Below are positions 18,551 through 26,583 of a DNA stretch of 64,000 nucleotides, one piece after another. The DNA comes from Bog-257 sp963805985 (GTDB taxonomy: Bacteria > Acidobacteriota > Terriglobia > Terriglobales > Acidobacteriaceae), in contig CAWDWG010000001.1 in the NCBI GenBank assembly GCA_963805985.1, positions 806,001 to 870,000 on the forward strand. Direction: 5' to 3'. Position 1 is the stretch's first letter; each line of letters begins with the position of its first letter. Below the pieces are notes generated by a model. The model saw nothing but the letters and a program-made list of their open reading frames with translations, ran no database searches and was not told the origin of the DNA. The translations under genes and the position numbers were made by a program.

Positions 18551-21460
18551 ATGCACAGGTTTCGTCGATCGGCCGTTGTGTGGTTTGCGCTCATACTTGT
18601 CTCCATTGCAGTCGCCCAACCAGGTCCACAAAAACAGGAACAGAATCTCCCGTCCAGTAAGACCCTGCAGGTTCCTGCGCCGGGCGGGCCGCAGCGGACG
18701 AATAGCTTGCCAACCGCTGTCGCGCTGAGTCCGGACGGTAAATATCTGGCAATTCTTAACAACGGACGAGGGACTGCGCAGTCGAAGTTTCAGCAATCGA
18801 TTGCGCTGCTCGATCTCGGCAGCAATCAGCTGCGCGATTTTCCCGACGCTCGCCTGGGCGTGGACGCCAAGCAGACATATTTCCTGGGACTGGCGTGGGG
18901 CAGCGATGGCAGCGAACTGTATGCGTCCATGGCATCGTTGAGCGATGCCGAAGGTAAGAATCCCGGCGACACCGGCAATGGAATCGCGGTATATCAAATA
19001 CGGGATGGGGCTCTGAGTCCGGAGCGTTTTCTCAAGTTACCGTTGGCGCCGCTGGCCAGCGGCCAGCATTTCAGCTATCACGCTAAAGGCATTCCCAAGG
19101 GCAAAGCCAATTCGTATCCCGCAGGGTTGGCAGTTGTGAAACGGCCCGACGGCGACGGGTTGCTGATCGCAGAGAATCTTGCGGACGATGCCGTGCTGGT
19201 GGATGCGAAGAGCGGGAGGGTTCTGCAACGGTTTCCGCTGGGACATGGCCGCCTTGTTCCCAGCAACTTTCCTTATGGAGTAGTGGCGACGCGGGACGGC
19301 GCGCGTGCCTGGTGTTCGCTTTGGAATGGGTCGGGAGTAGCAGAGTTGGATTTGCGTGGAGGAAAGGTAGTACGAACGATTTCACTGTTGCCGCCGAAGC
19401 GGAATATCGACCCCTCATCGCACGCGACGGCGCTGTTGTTGAGTCCGGATGAGTCGCGATTGTATGTAGCGCTGGCGAATCGCGATGCGGTTGCGGTGAT
19501 CGCGACCGGAGATGGGAAGGTTGAACAATATCTTGATACGCGCTTGCTGGGACAGACCTATGGCGGGACGTATCCCAACGCGCTGGCGCAGTCTGCGGAT
19601 GGGAAGAAGCTGTACGTGGCGAATGCGTCGTCGGATGCGGTAGGGGTGTTTGAAGTCGGTGCCGCCGGACTGAAGTCCGGCTCAACAAAAGAGGGGCTGC
19701 GGGACGCGGCCCTAAAGGGCCGCTCTTCCACCGAGGGATCTGCCGCGTATTTTATTCCCACCGAGTGGTATCCGACGGCGCTGGCGGTTCACGGCGATGA
19801 GCTGTTGATAGCCACCGGCAAGGGTCAAGGCACAGGACCGAACTCTGGATGGGAAGAGAATTCCGAGCATCCTGGCAAGCGATCGCACCCATACATTGCG
19901 ACGTTGATTCGCGGTTCGATCGCACGCGTAAGCCTGGCAGAAGCCGAGCGCGATCAGAAGAAACTCACGGAAGAAGTTCTCCGTAGCAACCTGATGGAGG
20001 GACGAACCGGCGAGATCAGCTTCCAGCGTGGTGGGAACCGGCGTGGGCCAGAAGCCCCCGCGACAGCCGGCGAGGACGCCGGCGCTACGAATCCGATCCG
20101 GCATGTGATTTACATCATCAAGGAAAACCGAACCTATGACCAGCTTTTCGGCGATATCGCCGAAGCCAATGGCGATGCTTCGCTGGTGATGTATGGCGAG
20201 GCGATCACACCTAACCAGCATAAGCTGGCACGACAGTTTGGTGTGCTGGACAACTTCTACGACAGCGGCGAGGTGTCGGGCGATGGGCACGTGTGGTCGA
20301 CGTCGGCGATCACCAGCGATTACACCGAGAAGACGTGGGAGATTGACTATCGCGGCGCCGAACGCATGTATGACTACGAGGGTTGGGTCGGCGACTATAT
20401 CCCGATGAACGCCGGCGTGCCCGACGTGAACGAGCCGGCAACGGGATACTTGTGGGGGAATTTGGCGCGGCACAATCTGACTTATCGCAACTATGGCGAG
20501 TTCGTTACCACAACGTGGTGTACCGATACGCCGGAGAGCATTCCACCGTCCGGCGGCGCGCCTCCCGCGCAGCCGCCGTCGTGTTCGCGCAGAGAAATAA
20601 AGCCGGGGGAGGCGTTGCCACCGATCCTCGGCAGCGGCAGGAGTCCCTACCAGCACACGATTCCGCTGATCGCGTACAACACGCCGACCAAGCCCGAGCT
20701 CAAGGGGCACTTCGATCCGGCTTATGCCGATTTCAAACTCGACTATCCCGATCAGTTGCGCGCCGATGAATTTCTGCGCGAGTTTGCCGGCTTCGTGAAG
20801 GCGCGGGAGACCGGCAGCGGCGAGCAGTTGCCGCAGTTTGTGTTGCTGCGGCTGCCCGACGATCACACTGCGGGTACGCGACCGGGCATGCCGACGCCGA
20901 ATGCATCGGTTGCCGACAATGATCTCGCGGTCGGGCGGGTCGTGGAGGCAGTGTCGAACAGTCCGTACTGGGATGACACGGCGATCTTTGTGTTGGAGGA
21001 CGACGCGCAGAACGGCGCTGATCATGTCGATGCGCACCGCAGTATCGCGCTGGTGATCAGCAAATATTCTCCGGGAAGCGCGCAGCAGCCAACTGTCGAT
21101 CATCACTTCTATACGACAGTGAACCTGATTCATACGATGGAAGTGCTGCTGGGGCTTCCGCCGATGAACAACAACGACGCTTACGCGCCGGTGATGGCGC
21201 CGTTGTTCACGGGTGCGGGCGATCAGCCGGCGTTCAAGGCTGACTACCGCAATCGCGACAACGGAATGATCTACCAGGCCAATGCTGCGAACGCGCCGGG
21301 GGCGAAGCAATCGGCGAAGCTCGATTTTTCGCACGCGGACGCGGCTGACACAGACGTTCTGAATGCGATCTTGTGGCGGGCGGCGAAGGGGAATGTTCCG
21401 ATGCCTGCGCCGAAGCACACGGTGTTTGCCGCGTCCCCACCGCATCGCGACGACGACTGA
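18551..21460 (+). CDS. Secreted bifunctional YncE-like propeller / phosphoesterase protein
   Basis: The ATG at 18551 follows AAGG by six bases and opens a signal peptide (MHRFRRSAVVWFALILVSIAVA). Residues ~45-480 form a YncE-like propeller (PTAVALSPDGKYLAILNN, TALLLSPDESRLYVAL). Residues ~510-920 are a phosphoesterase domain of the phospholipase C/acid phosphatase family, with IIKENRTYDQLFGD near residue 521, GHVWSTSAITSDY, and the metal-site EDDAQNGADHVDAHR near residue 816. The natural substrate is unknown. Two stretches (about residues 371-399 and 502-514) are translations of dispersed palindromic repeats and sit at likely loop positions. Confidence 0.9.
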   Translation: MHRFRRSAVVWFALILVSIAVAQPGPQKQEQNLPSSKTLQVPAPGGPQRTNSLPTAVALSPDGKYLAILNNGRGTAQSKFQQSIALLDLGSNQLRDFPDARLGVDAKQTYFLGLAWGSDGSELYASMASLSDAEGKNPGDTGNGIAVYQIRDGALSPERFLKLPLAPLASGQHFSYHAKGIPKGKANSYPAGLAVVKRPDGDGLLIAENLADDAVLVDAKSGRVLQRFPLGHGRLVPSNFPYGVVATRDGARAWCSLWNGSGVAELDLRGGKVVRTISLLPPKRNIDPSSHATALLLSPDESRLYVALANRDAVAVIATGDGKVEQYLDTRLLGQTYGGTYPNALAQSADGKKLYVANASSDAVGVFEVGAAGLKSGSTKEGLRDAALKGRSSTEGSAAYFIPTEWYPTALAVHGDELLIATGKGQGTGPNSGWEENSEHPGKRSHPYIATLIRGSIARVSLAEAERDQKKLTEEVLRSNLMEGRTGEISFQRGGNRRGPEAPATAGEDAGATNPIRHVIYIIKENRTYDQLFGDIAEANGDASLVMYGEAITPNQHKLARQFGVLDNFYDSGEVSGDGHVWSTSAITSDYTEKTWEIDYRGAERMYDYEGWVGDYIPMNAGVPDVNEPATGYLWGNLARHNLTYRNYGEFVTTTWCTDTPESIPPSGGAPPAQPPSCSRREIKPGEALPPILGSGRSPYQHTIPLIAYNTPTKPELKGHFDPAYADFKLDYPDQLRADEFLREFAGFVKARETGSGEQLPQFVLLRLPDDHTAGTRPGMPTPNASVADNDLAVGRVVEAVSNSPYWDDTAIFVLEDDAQNGADHVDAHRSIALVISKYSPGSAQQPTVDHHFYTTVNLIHTMEVLLGLPPMNNNDAYAPVMAPLFTGAGDQPAFKADYRNRDNGMIYQANAANAPGAKQSAKLDFSHADAADTDVLNAILWRAAKGNVPMPAPKHTVFAASPPHRDDD
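19661..19745. repeat. In-frame palindromic repeat inside the propeller-phosphoesterase gene
   Basis: Hairpins GCCGGACTGAAGTCCGGC and GCGGCCCTAAAGGGCCGC are followed by CTCTTCCACC and GAGGGATCTGCCGCG, modules of the intergenic repeat families. The reading frame is kept, giving a Gly/Ser/Lys-rich insert between propeller strands. Confidence 0.75.
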
Positions 21461-21497
21461 TCGCGCCCTTTTCAGCAGCTCTTGTTAACATCAAAGT

Positions 21498-23069
21498 GTG
21501 AGCAATCTTACGCAGGTTCGGGTTCGGTTTGCGCCGTCGCCGACGGGGCATCTGCATGTGGGCAACGCGCGCACGGCGCTGTTCAACTGGCTGTTCGCGC
21601 GGCAGGCGGGCGGCGTCATGGTGCTGCGCATTGAAGACACCGACGTGGAGCGTAGCGAGGCGCGGTTCGAGGGACAGCTGCTCGAGGACTTGAAGTGGAT
21701 GGGGCTGGATTGGGACGAGGGGCCGGATGTTGGCGGGGCGTATGCGCCGTATCGACAGAGCGACCGGCTGGCGATTTATCACGAGCAGTCGGAGCGGCTG
21801 CTGAGTGAGGGCAAGGCGTATCTGTGCTTCTGTTCGCAGGATGAGTTGGAGCGCGATCGCGCGGAGAAGCTGGCGAATCAGTTGCCGCCGGTGTATTCGG
21901 GCAAGTGCCGTGGGCTGGATCCGGCGGAGGCACAACAGCGGCGGGCGAGTGGCGAGGCGGCGGCCGTGCGATTGCGGATCCCGGAACATCCGATTCGCTT
22001 TCACGACATTGTGCATGACACGGTTGAGTTCGCCAGCGAGGTGGTGAGCGATCCGATCATCCTGCGCTCGACGGGCATGCCCGTTTACAACTATGTAGTC
22101 GTCGTGGATGACGCGCTGATGAAGATCACGCACGTGATTCGCGGCGACGATCATCTTTCGAATACTCCGAAACAAGTTGCGCTTTACGAGGCGCTGGGCT
22201 GGCCGGTGCCGGAGTTCGCGCACCTGTCGACGATTCTGGGCAGCGATCGCGAGCGGCTGTCGAAGCGGCATGGCGCGACCTCGATTGCTAACTTTCGCGA
22301 GATGGGCGTGCTGCCCGAGGCATTGATGAATTATCTGGCGCTGCTGGGCTGGGCGCCTAGCGGTGGGACGCGCGAGATTTTCACGCCGGAGGAATTGAAG
22401 AAGGAATTTTCGCTGGAGCGGGTGACGCCGTCGCCCGCCGTCTTCGACATGGAGAAGCTGTATTGGCTGAACCGGCATTACATCAAGCAGAGCCCGGCGG
22501 AGCGAATTGAGAAGCTGGCGGAACCTTATTTCGTGCGGGCGGGACTGCTGCCAGCGGAGCCGGATGGAAGGATCCGCGCGTGGTTCGGGAAAGTGGTCGC
22601 GTTGCTGGGGCCGTCGGTGGATCGGTTGGAGCAGTTGCCGGAGCGGGCGGGGTTGATCTTTCAGTATGACGCGGACGCGGCGGTGAGTTCGACGGACAAT
22701 GCCGAGGTGTTGGCTGGGCCGAAGACGAAAGAAGTGCTGGCGGAGTTTGCGCGGTTGGTGGAGGCCGATTGCCACCAGCCCACCCTGTCGCCAACTGAAG
22801 GCGACAAGGGTGGGGCACCCGTGCCGATGACGGCGGAGCGGTTCAAAGCGATCATGAACGAGGTGAAGGCGAAGACGGGAGCGAAGGGGAAAGACTTATT
22901 TCATCCGGTAAGAGTCGTGGTGACGGGATCGCATTCGGGGCCGGAGTTCGACAAGCTGATACCGATTCTGGAGGAGGGGTCGGAGCTGGAGCTGCCGCGG
23001 CATGTGATGAGCGTGAGGGAGAGGGTGGAGGCGTTTCGACAGGCCCACTCATTCGAAAAAACCGAATGA
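21498..23069 (+). CDS. gltX: Glutamyl-tRNA synthetase
   Basis: A class I aminoacyl-tRNA synthetase that charges tRNA-Glu in the cytoplasm. RFAPSPTGHLHVGNART holds the HIGH-type motif and RLSKRHG the KMSKS-type motif; IRGDDHLSNTPKQ is also conserved. It starts at GTG 21498. Residues about 425-445 are not family-like: they encode a palindromic repeat (CCCACCCTGTCGCC pairing with GGCGACAAGGGTGGG) inserted in frame in the anticodon-binding half. The last ten residues (AHSFEKTE and before) are read from a second repeat, which also supplies the stop codon. The gene otherwise looks intact and should be essential. Confidence 0.95.
   Translation: MSNLTQVRVRFAPSPTGHLHVGNARTALFNWLFARQAGGVMVLRIEDTDVERSEARFEGQLLEDLKWMGLDWDEGPDVGGAYAPYRQSDRLAIYHEQSERLLSEGKAYLCFCSQDELERDRAEKLANQLPPVYSGKCRGLDPAEAQQRRASGEAAAVRLRIPEHPIRFHDIVHDTVEFASEVVSDPIILRSTGMPVYNYVVVVDDALMKITHVIRGDDHLSNTPKQVALYEALGWPVPEFAHLSTILGSDRERLSKRHGATSIANFREMGVLPEALMNYLALLGWAPSGGTREIFTPEELKKEFSLERVTPSPAVFDMEKLYWLNRHYIKQSPAERIEKLAEPYFVRAGLLPAEPDGRIRAWFGKVVALLGPSVDRLEQLPERAGLIFQYDADAAVSSTDNAEVLAGPKTKEVLAEFARLVEADCHQPTLSPTEGDKGGAPVPMTAERFKAIMNEVKAKTGAKGKDLFHPVRVVVTGSHSGPEFDKLIPILEEGSELELPRHVMSVRERVEAFRQAHSFEKTE
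22774..22833. repeat. In-frame palindromic repeat inside gltX
   Basis: The stem CCCACCCTGTCGCC / GGCGACAAGGGTGGG is separated by a short loop (AACTGAA) and followed by GCACCC. The insert is a multiple of three bases and adds about 20 residues. A related stem occurs in nrdJ near 31561. Confidence 0.8.
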
Positions 23070-23079
23070 GTGGGGCACC
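23045..23079. repeat. Palindromic repeat forming the 3' end of gltX
   Basis: CCCACTCATTCG pairs with CGAATGAGTGGG and is followed by GCACC. The gltX stop codon lies inside the right arm. A degenerate relative is at 28356-28386. Confidence 0.75.
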
Positions 23080-23123
23080 GGCTGCTCTTTCGTTACACCC
23101 GGCCTGTGTCGCAAGCCAAGTGG

Positions 23124-23233
23124 CCGCTCCGCGGCTCGAACCGCAGATCCCTCGGTCGGACTGAAGTCCTCGGTCGGGATGACAGATCATAAAAGGAGCC
23201 GAGGACGCTGGCCTGAAGGCCAGCTCTGCCCGA
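23124..23233. repeat. Dispersed palindromic repeat, 'CCTCGGTCGG' family, third copy
   Basis: GCTCCGCGGCTCGAACCGC, CAGATCCCTCGGTCGGAC, TCCTCGGTCGGGATGACAG and GCTGGCCTGAAGGCC occur in the same order as at 2137-2240. Confidence 0.75.
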
Positions 23234-23326
23234 ACGTAGCGCAATCAGGAGTGGTTCAGCAGCCCGCCAGAGATGCGTTCCTAGTTTCAGGTTTTCGTCC
23301 CGGAGTTGGTGATAGTGAGCCTCGCG

Positions 23327-23701
23327 TCAGGAGCGGCTTTGGGAGACTATGGAGTGCACGATGTTGAGCGTGGCCTGGGAGGCGAAGATTTCTTTCAGCT
23401 TGTCTCTGAATTCGGTTTCGGATGTGACCGTGATCGGTTGATTCAGGTGGCGGATGGTGAGCGGGTAGAAGCTGACACCGTGGGAAGCCTGAAAGAGTTC
23501 GAACCTGTAGCTGAGGGTAGGAGCCAAGATACGGAACGAGTGCACGAAGCGGTCGCCGAGGGTCTGGGTGGTGACCTCGCCGGTAGCCAGTTGCTGGGTT
23601 TTCTGGCCGAGCAGGGCGGCTTGTTGTTTCAGGATGGTGATGGGGGTGGTGAGGTTGGTGTCGGCGATGTTGGCCGGCCAGAGATCGTCGGTGTCAGGCA
23701 T
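23327..23701 (-). CDS. Conserved hypothetical protein, 124 residues
   Basis: I do not recognise a family. The protein is soluble and without a signal peptide; it contains a helical stretch TPITILKQQAALLGQKTQQL and a beta-rich second half (LSYRFELFQ, VSFYPLTIRHLNQPITV). The start ATG 23701 is preceded by GAGG at four bases. It lies 94 bp downstream of the endonuclease-like gene on the same strand, so the pair may form an operon, although GTTTCAA repeats lie between. Codon use supports this strand over an open frame on the opposite strand. Confidence 0.75.
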   Translation of the reverse strand: MPDTDDLWPANIADTNLTTPITILKQQAALLGQKTQQLATGEVTTQTLGDRFVHSFRILAPTLSYRFELFQASHGVSFYPLTIRHLNQPITVTSETEFRDKLKEIFASQATLNIVHSIVSQSRS

Positions 23702-23718
23702 GGGACCTCGCAAAAACC

Positions 23719-23770
23719 AGTTTCAAGTTTCTAGAATCAGTTTCAAGTTTCAAGTTTCAAATTCAACGTC
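23719..23770. repeat. GTTTCAA heptamer array
   Basis: Several CAGTTTCAAGTTTC units lie between the two minus-strand genes. This is the same motif as after glgA. Confidence 0.65.
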
Positions 23771-23794
23771 AACTTCAAATTCACATTCCAGTTC

Positions 23795-24637
23795 CTAGTT
23801 GCTTGCTGCTTCGGATTCACTCTCCTGCAAGAAATCAAGGTCCAGCAGAATGGGGAGGTGGTCGGAGGCGAGCTCCTTGTCGGGGATACCGTTGCCGGTT
23901 AGCAGGGAGCGTTCGCGAATCGTGGTCAGGATGCGGACGTTCTCGGGAGCGAAGTTGCGCAACAGATCGGGGCGCAGCAGAACCTGGTCAAACATGTTCC
24001 AGAAATAGCAGACGGGCTCGCTATTTTCGAAGTAGAAAGTGCCGCCGGGATCGGGATAGTCGCCGAGGTGGCGCCACATGGGATTGTAGAAATACTTGTA
24101 TTTCTGTTTTTGAACGGTACGGGTGGCACGAACGGCAATGGAGCGGCTCATGACGGCATTGAGGCCGCCGTGGGCGGCGACCATACCGGTCTCGAAGGGA
24201 TTCATGTTGAGGTCGCCGAGCAGGATGGTGCGCTGATGACCTGCCTCGCACTCGGCTTCGTCGATCATGCGGGCCAGAAGGACGGACTCGAAGATCTGGC
24301 TGTCGTCGGAAAAATTGATTTTGCTGGGCAGATGGGCGGCGGCGATGAGGACGGTCTGATGACCGGGAAGAGCGAGGCTGCGGATGGAGACGCGATGGCT
24401 CTCCAGGCGCAGGGAGAGCAGGCTGGTGTCGAAGCGGGTGAAGAAGAGCAGGTGGGTGCAGACGCCGGGGGCGAACTGATAGTCGGCGGTTTCGTCGTTG
24501 AGGGCGAGCAGGAGCTGGGTGGGAGTGCTGCCGGATTCGGCGAGGATGAGGACGTCGATGTCGTGTTCGTGGGCGAGATAACGGACGTAGCGGGTGAGAT
24601 CGCGGCGGTTGAGGTTCCAGAAGAGGAAGCGGGGCAT
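23795..24637 (-). CDS. Endonuclease/exonuclease/phosphatase (EEP) family protein
   Basis: Family motifs are present in the expected order: FLFWNLN at the N-terminus, the metal-binding Glu in ILAESG, a central AAAHLPSK, the GDLNMNPFE segment with catalytic Asp and Asn, and the C-terminal SDHLPILLDL His. EEP enzymes cleave phosphodiester bonds in nucleic acids, lipids or signalling molecules with Mg2+; the substrate is not evident. There is no signal peptide, so it is likely cytoplasmic. Confidence 0.85.
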   Translation of the reverse strand: MPRFLFWNLNRRDLTRYVRYLAHEHDIDVLILAESGSTPTQLLLALNDETADYQFAPGVCTHLLFFTRFDTSLLSLRLESHRVSIRSLALPGHQTVLIAAAHLPSKINFSDDSQIFESVLLARMIDEAECEAGHQRTILLGDLNMNPFETGMVAAHGGLNAVMSRSIAVRATRTVQKQKYKYFYNPMWRHLGDYPDPGGTFYFENSEPVCYFWNMFDQVLLRPDLLRNFAPENVRILTTIRERSLLTGNGIPDKELASDHLPILLDLDFLQESESEAASN

Positions 24638-25016
24638 GGGAACAGTGGCCAGTGGCCAGTGGTCAGTTTCTCACGGTCAGGGGATAGGGACTAGGGAATA
24701 GGGGTTAGTTTCAAGTTTCAAACTCTCGGGGTGGGGAGTTTTAGGGTACCGGAGTAGAGGGATTGGAGTGGTTTGGGAGGGGACGCCGAGTGTGGCTCCC
24801 GGCCAGGTCTCGAAAGGCGCGAGACCCTTCGGCAAGCTCAGGGCAGGTTCTGGGGCGCCCGCACCCGAGCCGTCTTTTGACCTTGAGTGGGGATTTTCGT
24901 TGGTACCGCCAGATCTCTACTCCTTAGACGAAAAGACCCGCTCGAGCTTCGCTTGAACGGGGCACCCGAGTTCTTAGACCCCGAGTTCTTACCCGGGCCA
25001 CCCGTCCGCAATTTAC
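24638..25016. other. Intergenic region of degenerate short repeats
   Basis: No gene is visible. The stretch holds CAGTGGC direct repeats (24649-24665), AGGG-type simple repeats (24678-24708), a GTTTCAA pair, and at 24933-24976 the reverse form of a repeat containing GAAAAGACCCGCTCGAGC, CTTCGCTTGAACGGGGC and ACCCGAG. The forward form of the latter is at 38451-38495. Confidence 0.6.
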
Positions 25017-25044
25017 TTGACAGCGACCCTTTGCGTGGTATTGT
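25017..25044 (+). promoter_or_regulatory. Sigma-70-type promoter
   Basis: TTGACA (25017-25022), a 16-bp spacer and TATTGT (25039-25044) lie about 50 bp before the ATG at 25092. Confidence 0.5.
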
Positions 25045-25091
25045 TGCGGGTGATGTGGGCGGAGCGTGGAATGGTTGAAATTAGACCGGTT

Positions 25092-25532
25092 ATGACTAAG
25101 ACCCAAAGGAATTTTACATTCTACCTGCGATAGGTCTTTTGTACCTATACGTGATCTGAGGGGATTCGGGGTCGTCCCGTGGAGCCACAGCCGGACGGGC
25201 GACTCGGATTATATCGACCTCAGCACCAGCGCAGCTAACAGTGCAATGCGTACCCCAGTAGTCGGACCGTGCAGACGGGTGATTTTGTCCCGTTCTACGC
25301 TTTGGACAAGCATAGCTACACAATGACCTTTCCAAACGGCAGCAGTAACAACCCTTTTATCAAAGACCCGAATCCGGTCTATTCGGGGTCAACATACACC
25401 GTGAAGCAAGGTCTGCAGCCTGGCGCATGCTTTCCCTATACTATGAGTAATAACAAGAATTCCGCAGCGTTCCCATTGAGGGCATCGGGATCATCGTTTC
25501 CCACTAGCACCGTCCTGGTCAGCTTCAGCTAA
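25092..25532 (+). pseudogene. Broken gene for a small exported protein, unknown family
   Basis: An ATG at 25092 opens MTKTQRNFTFYL and then stops; a shift into the next frame would continue AIGLLYLYVI, a membrane-like segment. A clean open stretch from about 25235 to 25532 encodes VQTGDFVPFYALDKHSYTMT and ends PTSTVLVSFS. The composition is Ser/Thr/Pro/Asn-rich, as in exported proteins. At least one frameshift (near 25235) separates the parts. A promoter-like TTGACA/TATTGT precedes it. I do not recognise the family. The stop overlaps that of the decayed kinase tail coming the other way. Confidence 0.4.
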
Positions 25533-26583
25533 GAGATCGGAAATTTAAGGTCGTTCCTGACAGTGGTTGGAAGTTCCAGTGCATGCGGCTGACGATGGTA
25601 CTGTGGATAGCCTGCATCCAGCCGCTTTGCTTAAGCCAGGCCAGCGCTATTGCGCCCTCGATCCCCGAAATGGTTGTAAATCAACGCCGCCTGAACACAA
25701 GACTTTGAGGATCAGTCGGCGACGTCTACAATGAGCAGCCCCGCAGGCTCGTTAGGGCGTCTTGCCTGTCGTCGAGCATGGCGGTGTACTGCGCGAGGTA
25801 GCCGAGCGTGCTGCGTCCTGCGGGTTAATCTCAGGCCTGGATCGGGCAAGCGAGATGGCATTATGGTACGCTCCAGTCGCTTGGCTCGGCCTGACGCGTG
25901 GGTTCCAATACAGTGCATCCCCGAGAGTTCCCCAATTATCGAAGTTCTGATCGTCAAGTTTTAGAGCCCTCTTGAAACATCGTGATCGCGTTCGTCGAAA
26001 TCGATGGATCAGAATAGTAAGTCGCTCCTAGATTTCCGTAGGCGTCAGGAGTCGGCCGCAATTCGATCGAATGTTTAGGGCGATGATGCTGTCTTCGATA
26101 ACGGCCTTCATAGACGTAAGCGGCACCCAGATTAGAAAATCCTCGATAGTTATCGGGTGCTAATTCAATGGCCGTCTTGTACATCGCACGGCGTCTGGCA
26201 TATCGAGCTTGACCATAGTAAAATTGTCCGAGCCAGCTATAGACGCTCCAGTAATTAGGCTGGCGAATCCAAATCGCTTTCCTGAAGGCTACTCTCGGCC
26301 GCCGTGGAGTTGCCGACTTGGTGTAGGATCGGCTAGACCGCGCAGGGCTTCTTCGTTTGCGTGCTGTCACAGCGGGAGTTTTCTGATATTGAGATGCTGC
26401 CTTCTGGTAGTCTGCCTGTCTGGCCAATAATACGTTTGCCATGACAGATGTGTCCCTGTAGGAAGGTTACCGATTGAGTGCAGAGCCTTTTCGCAGGCTC
26501 TGAAGCGTTCATCAACCAATCGTGACCGTTCATTGGACGACTTGAAAGTCCAATCCAATAAGCATCGCCTAAACCGGCATAGG
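25529..26583 (-). pseudogene. Decayed TPR domain of the upstream Ser/Thr kinase gene
   Basis: Piecing frames together on the minus strand gives a continuous TPR sequence: AYAGLGDAYWIGL, then VDERFRACEKALHSIGNLPT, ANVLLARQADYQKAASQYQK, FRKAIWIRQPNYWSVYSWLG, AIELAPDNYRGFSNLGAAY, HSIELRPTPDAYGNLGATYY, LDDQNFDNWGTLGDALYWN, VQAALIYNHFGDR and a tail VRNDLKFPIS. At least six changes of frame are needed. Kinase plus this stretch would make about 870 residues, the usual length of acidobacterial kinase-TPR proteins. GC content here is lower than in the neighbours. Confidence 0.7.

Noticed and set aside
23306..23734. Plus-strand open frame opposite the 124-residue hypothetical gene
   Set aside because: Its translation is Gly/Glu/Asp-rich noise typical of an antisense frame, while the minus-strand frame has normal composition and a ribosome site.
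24768..24956. Short open frame between the EEP gene and the broken exported gene
   Set aside because: It is composed of repeat sequence and has no ribosome site or coding pattern.
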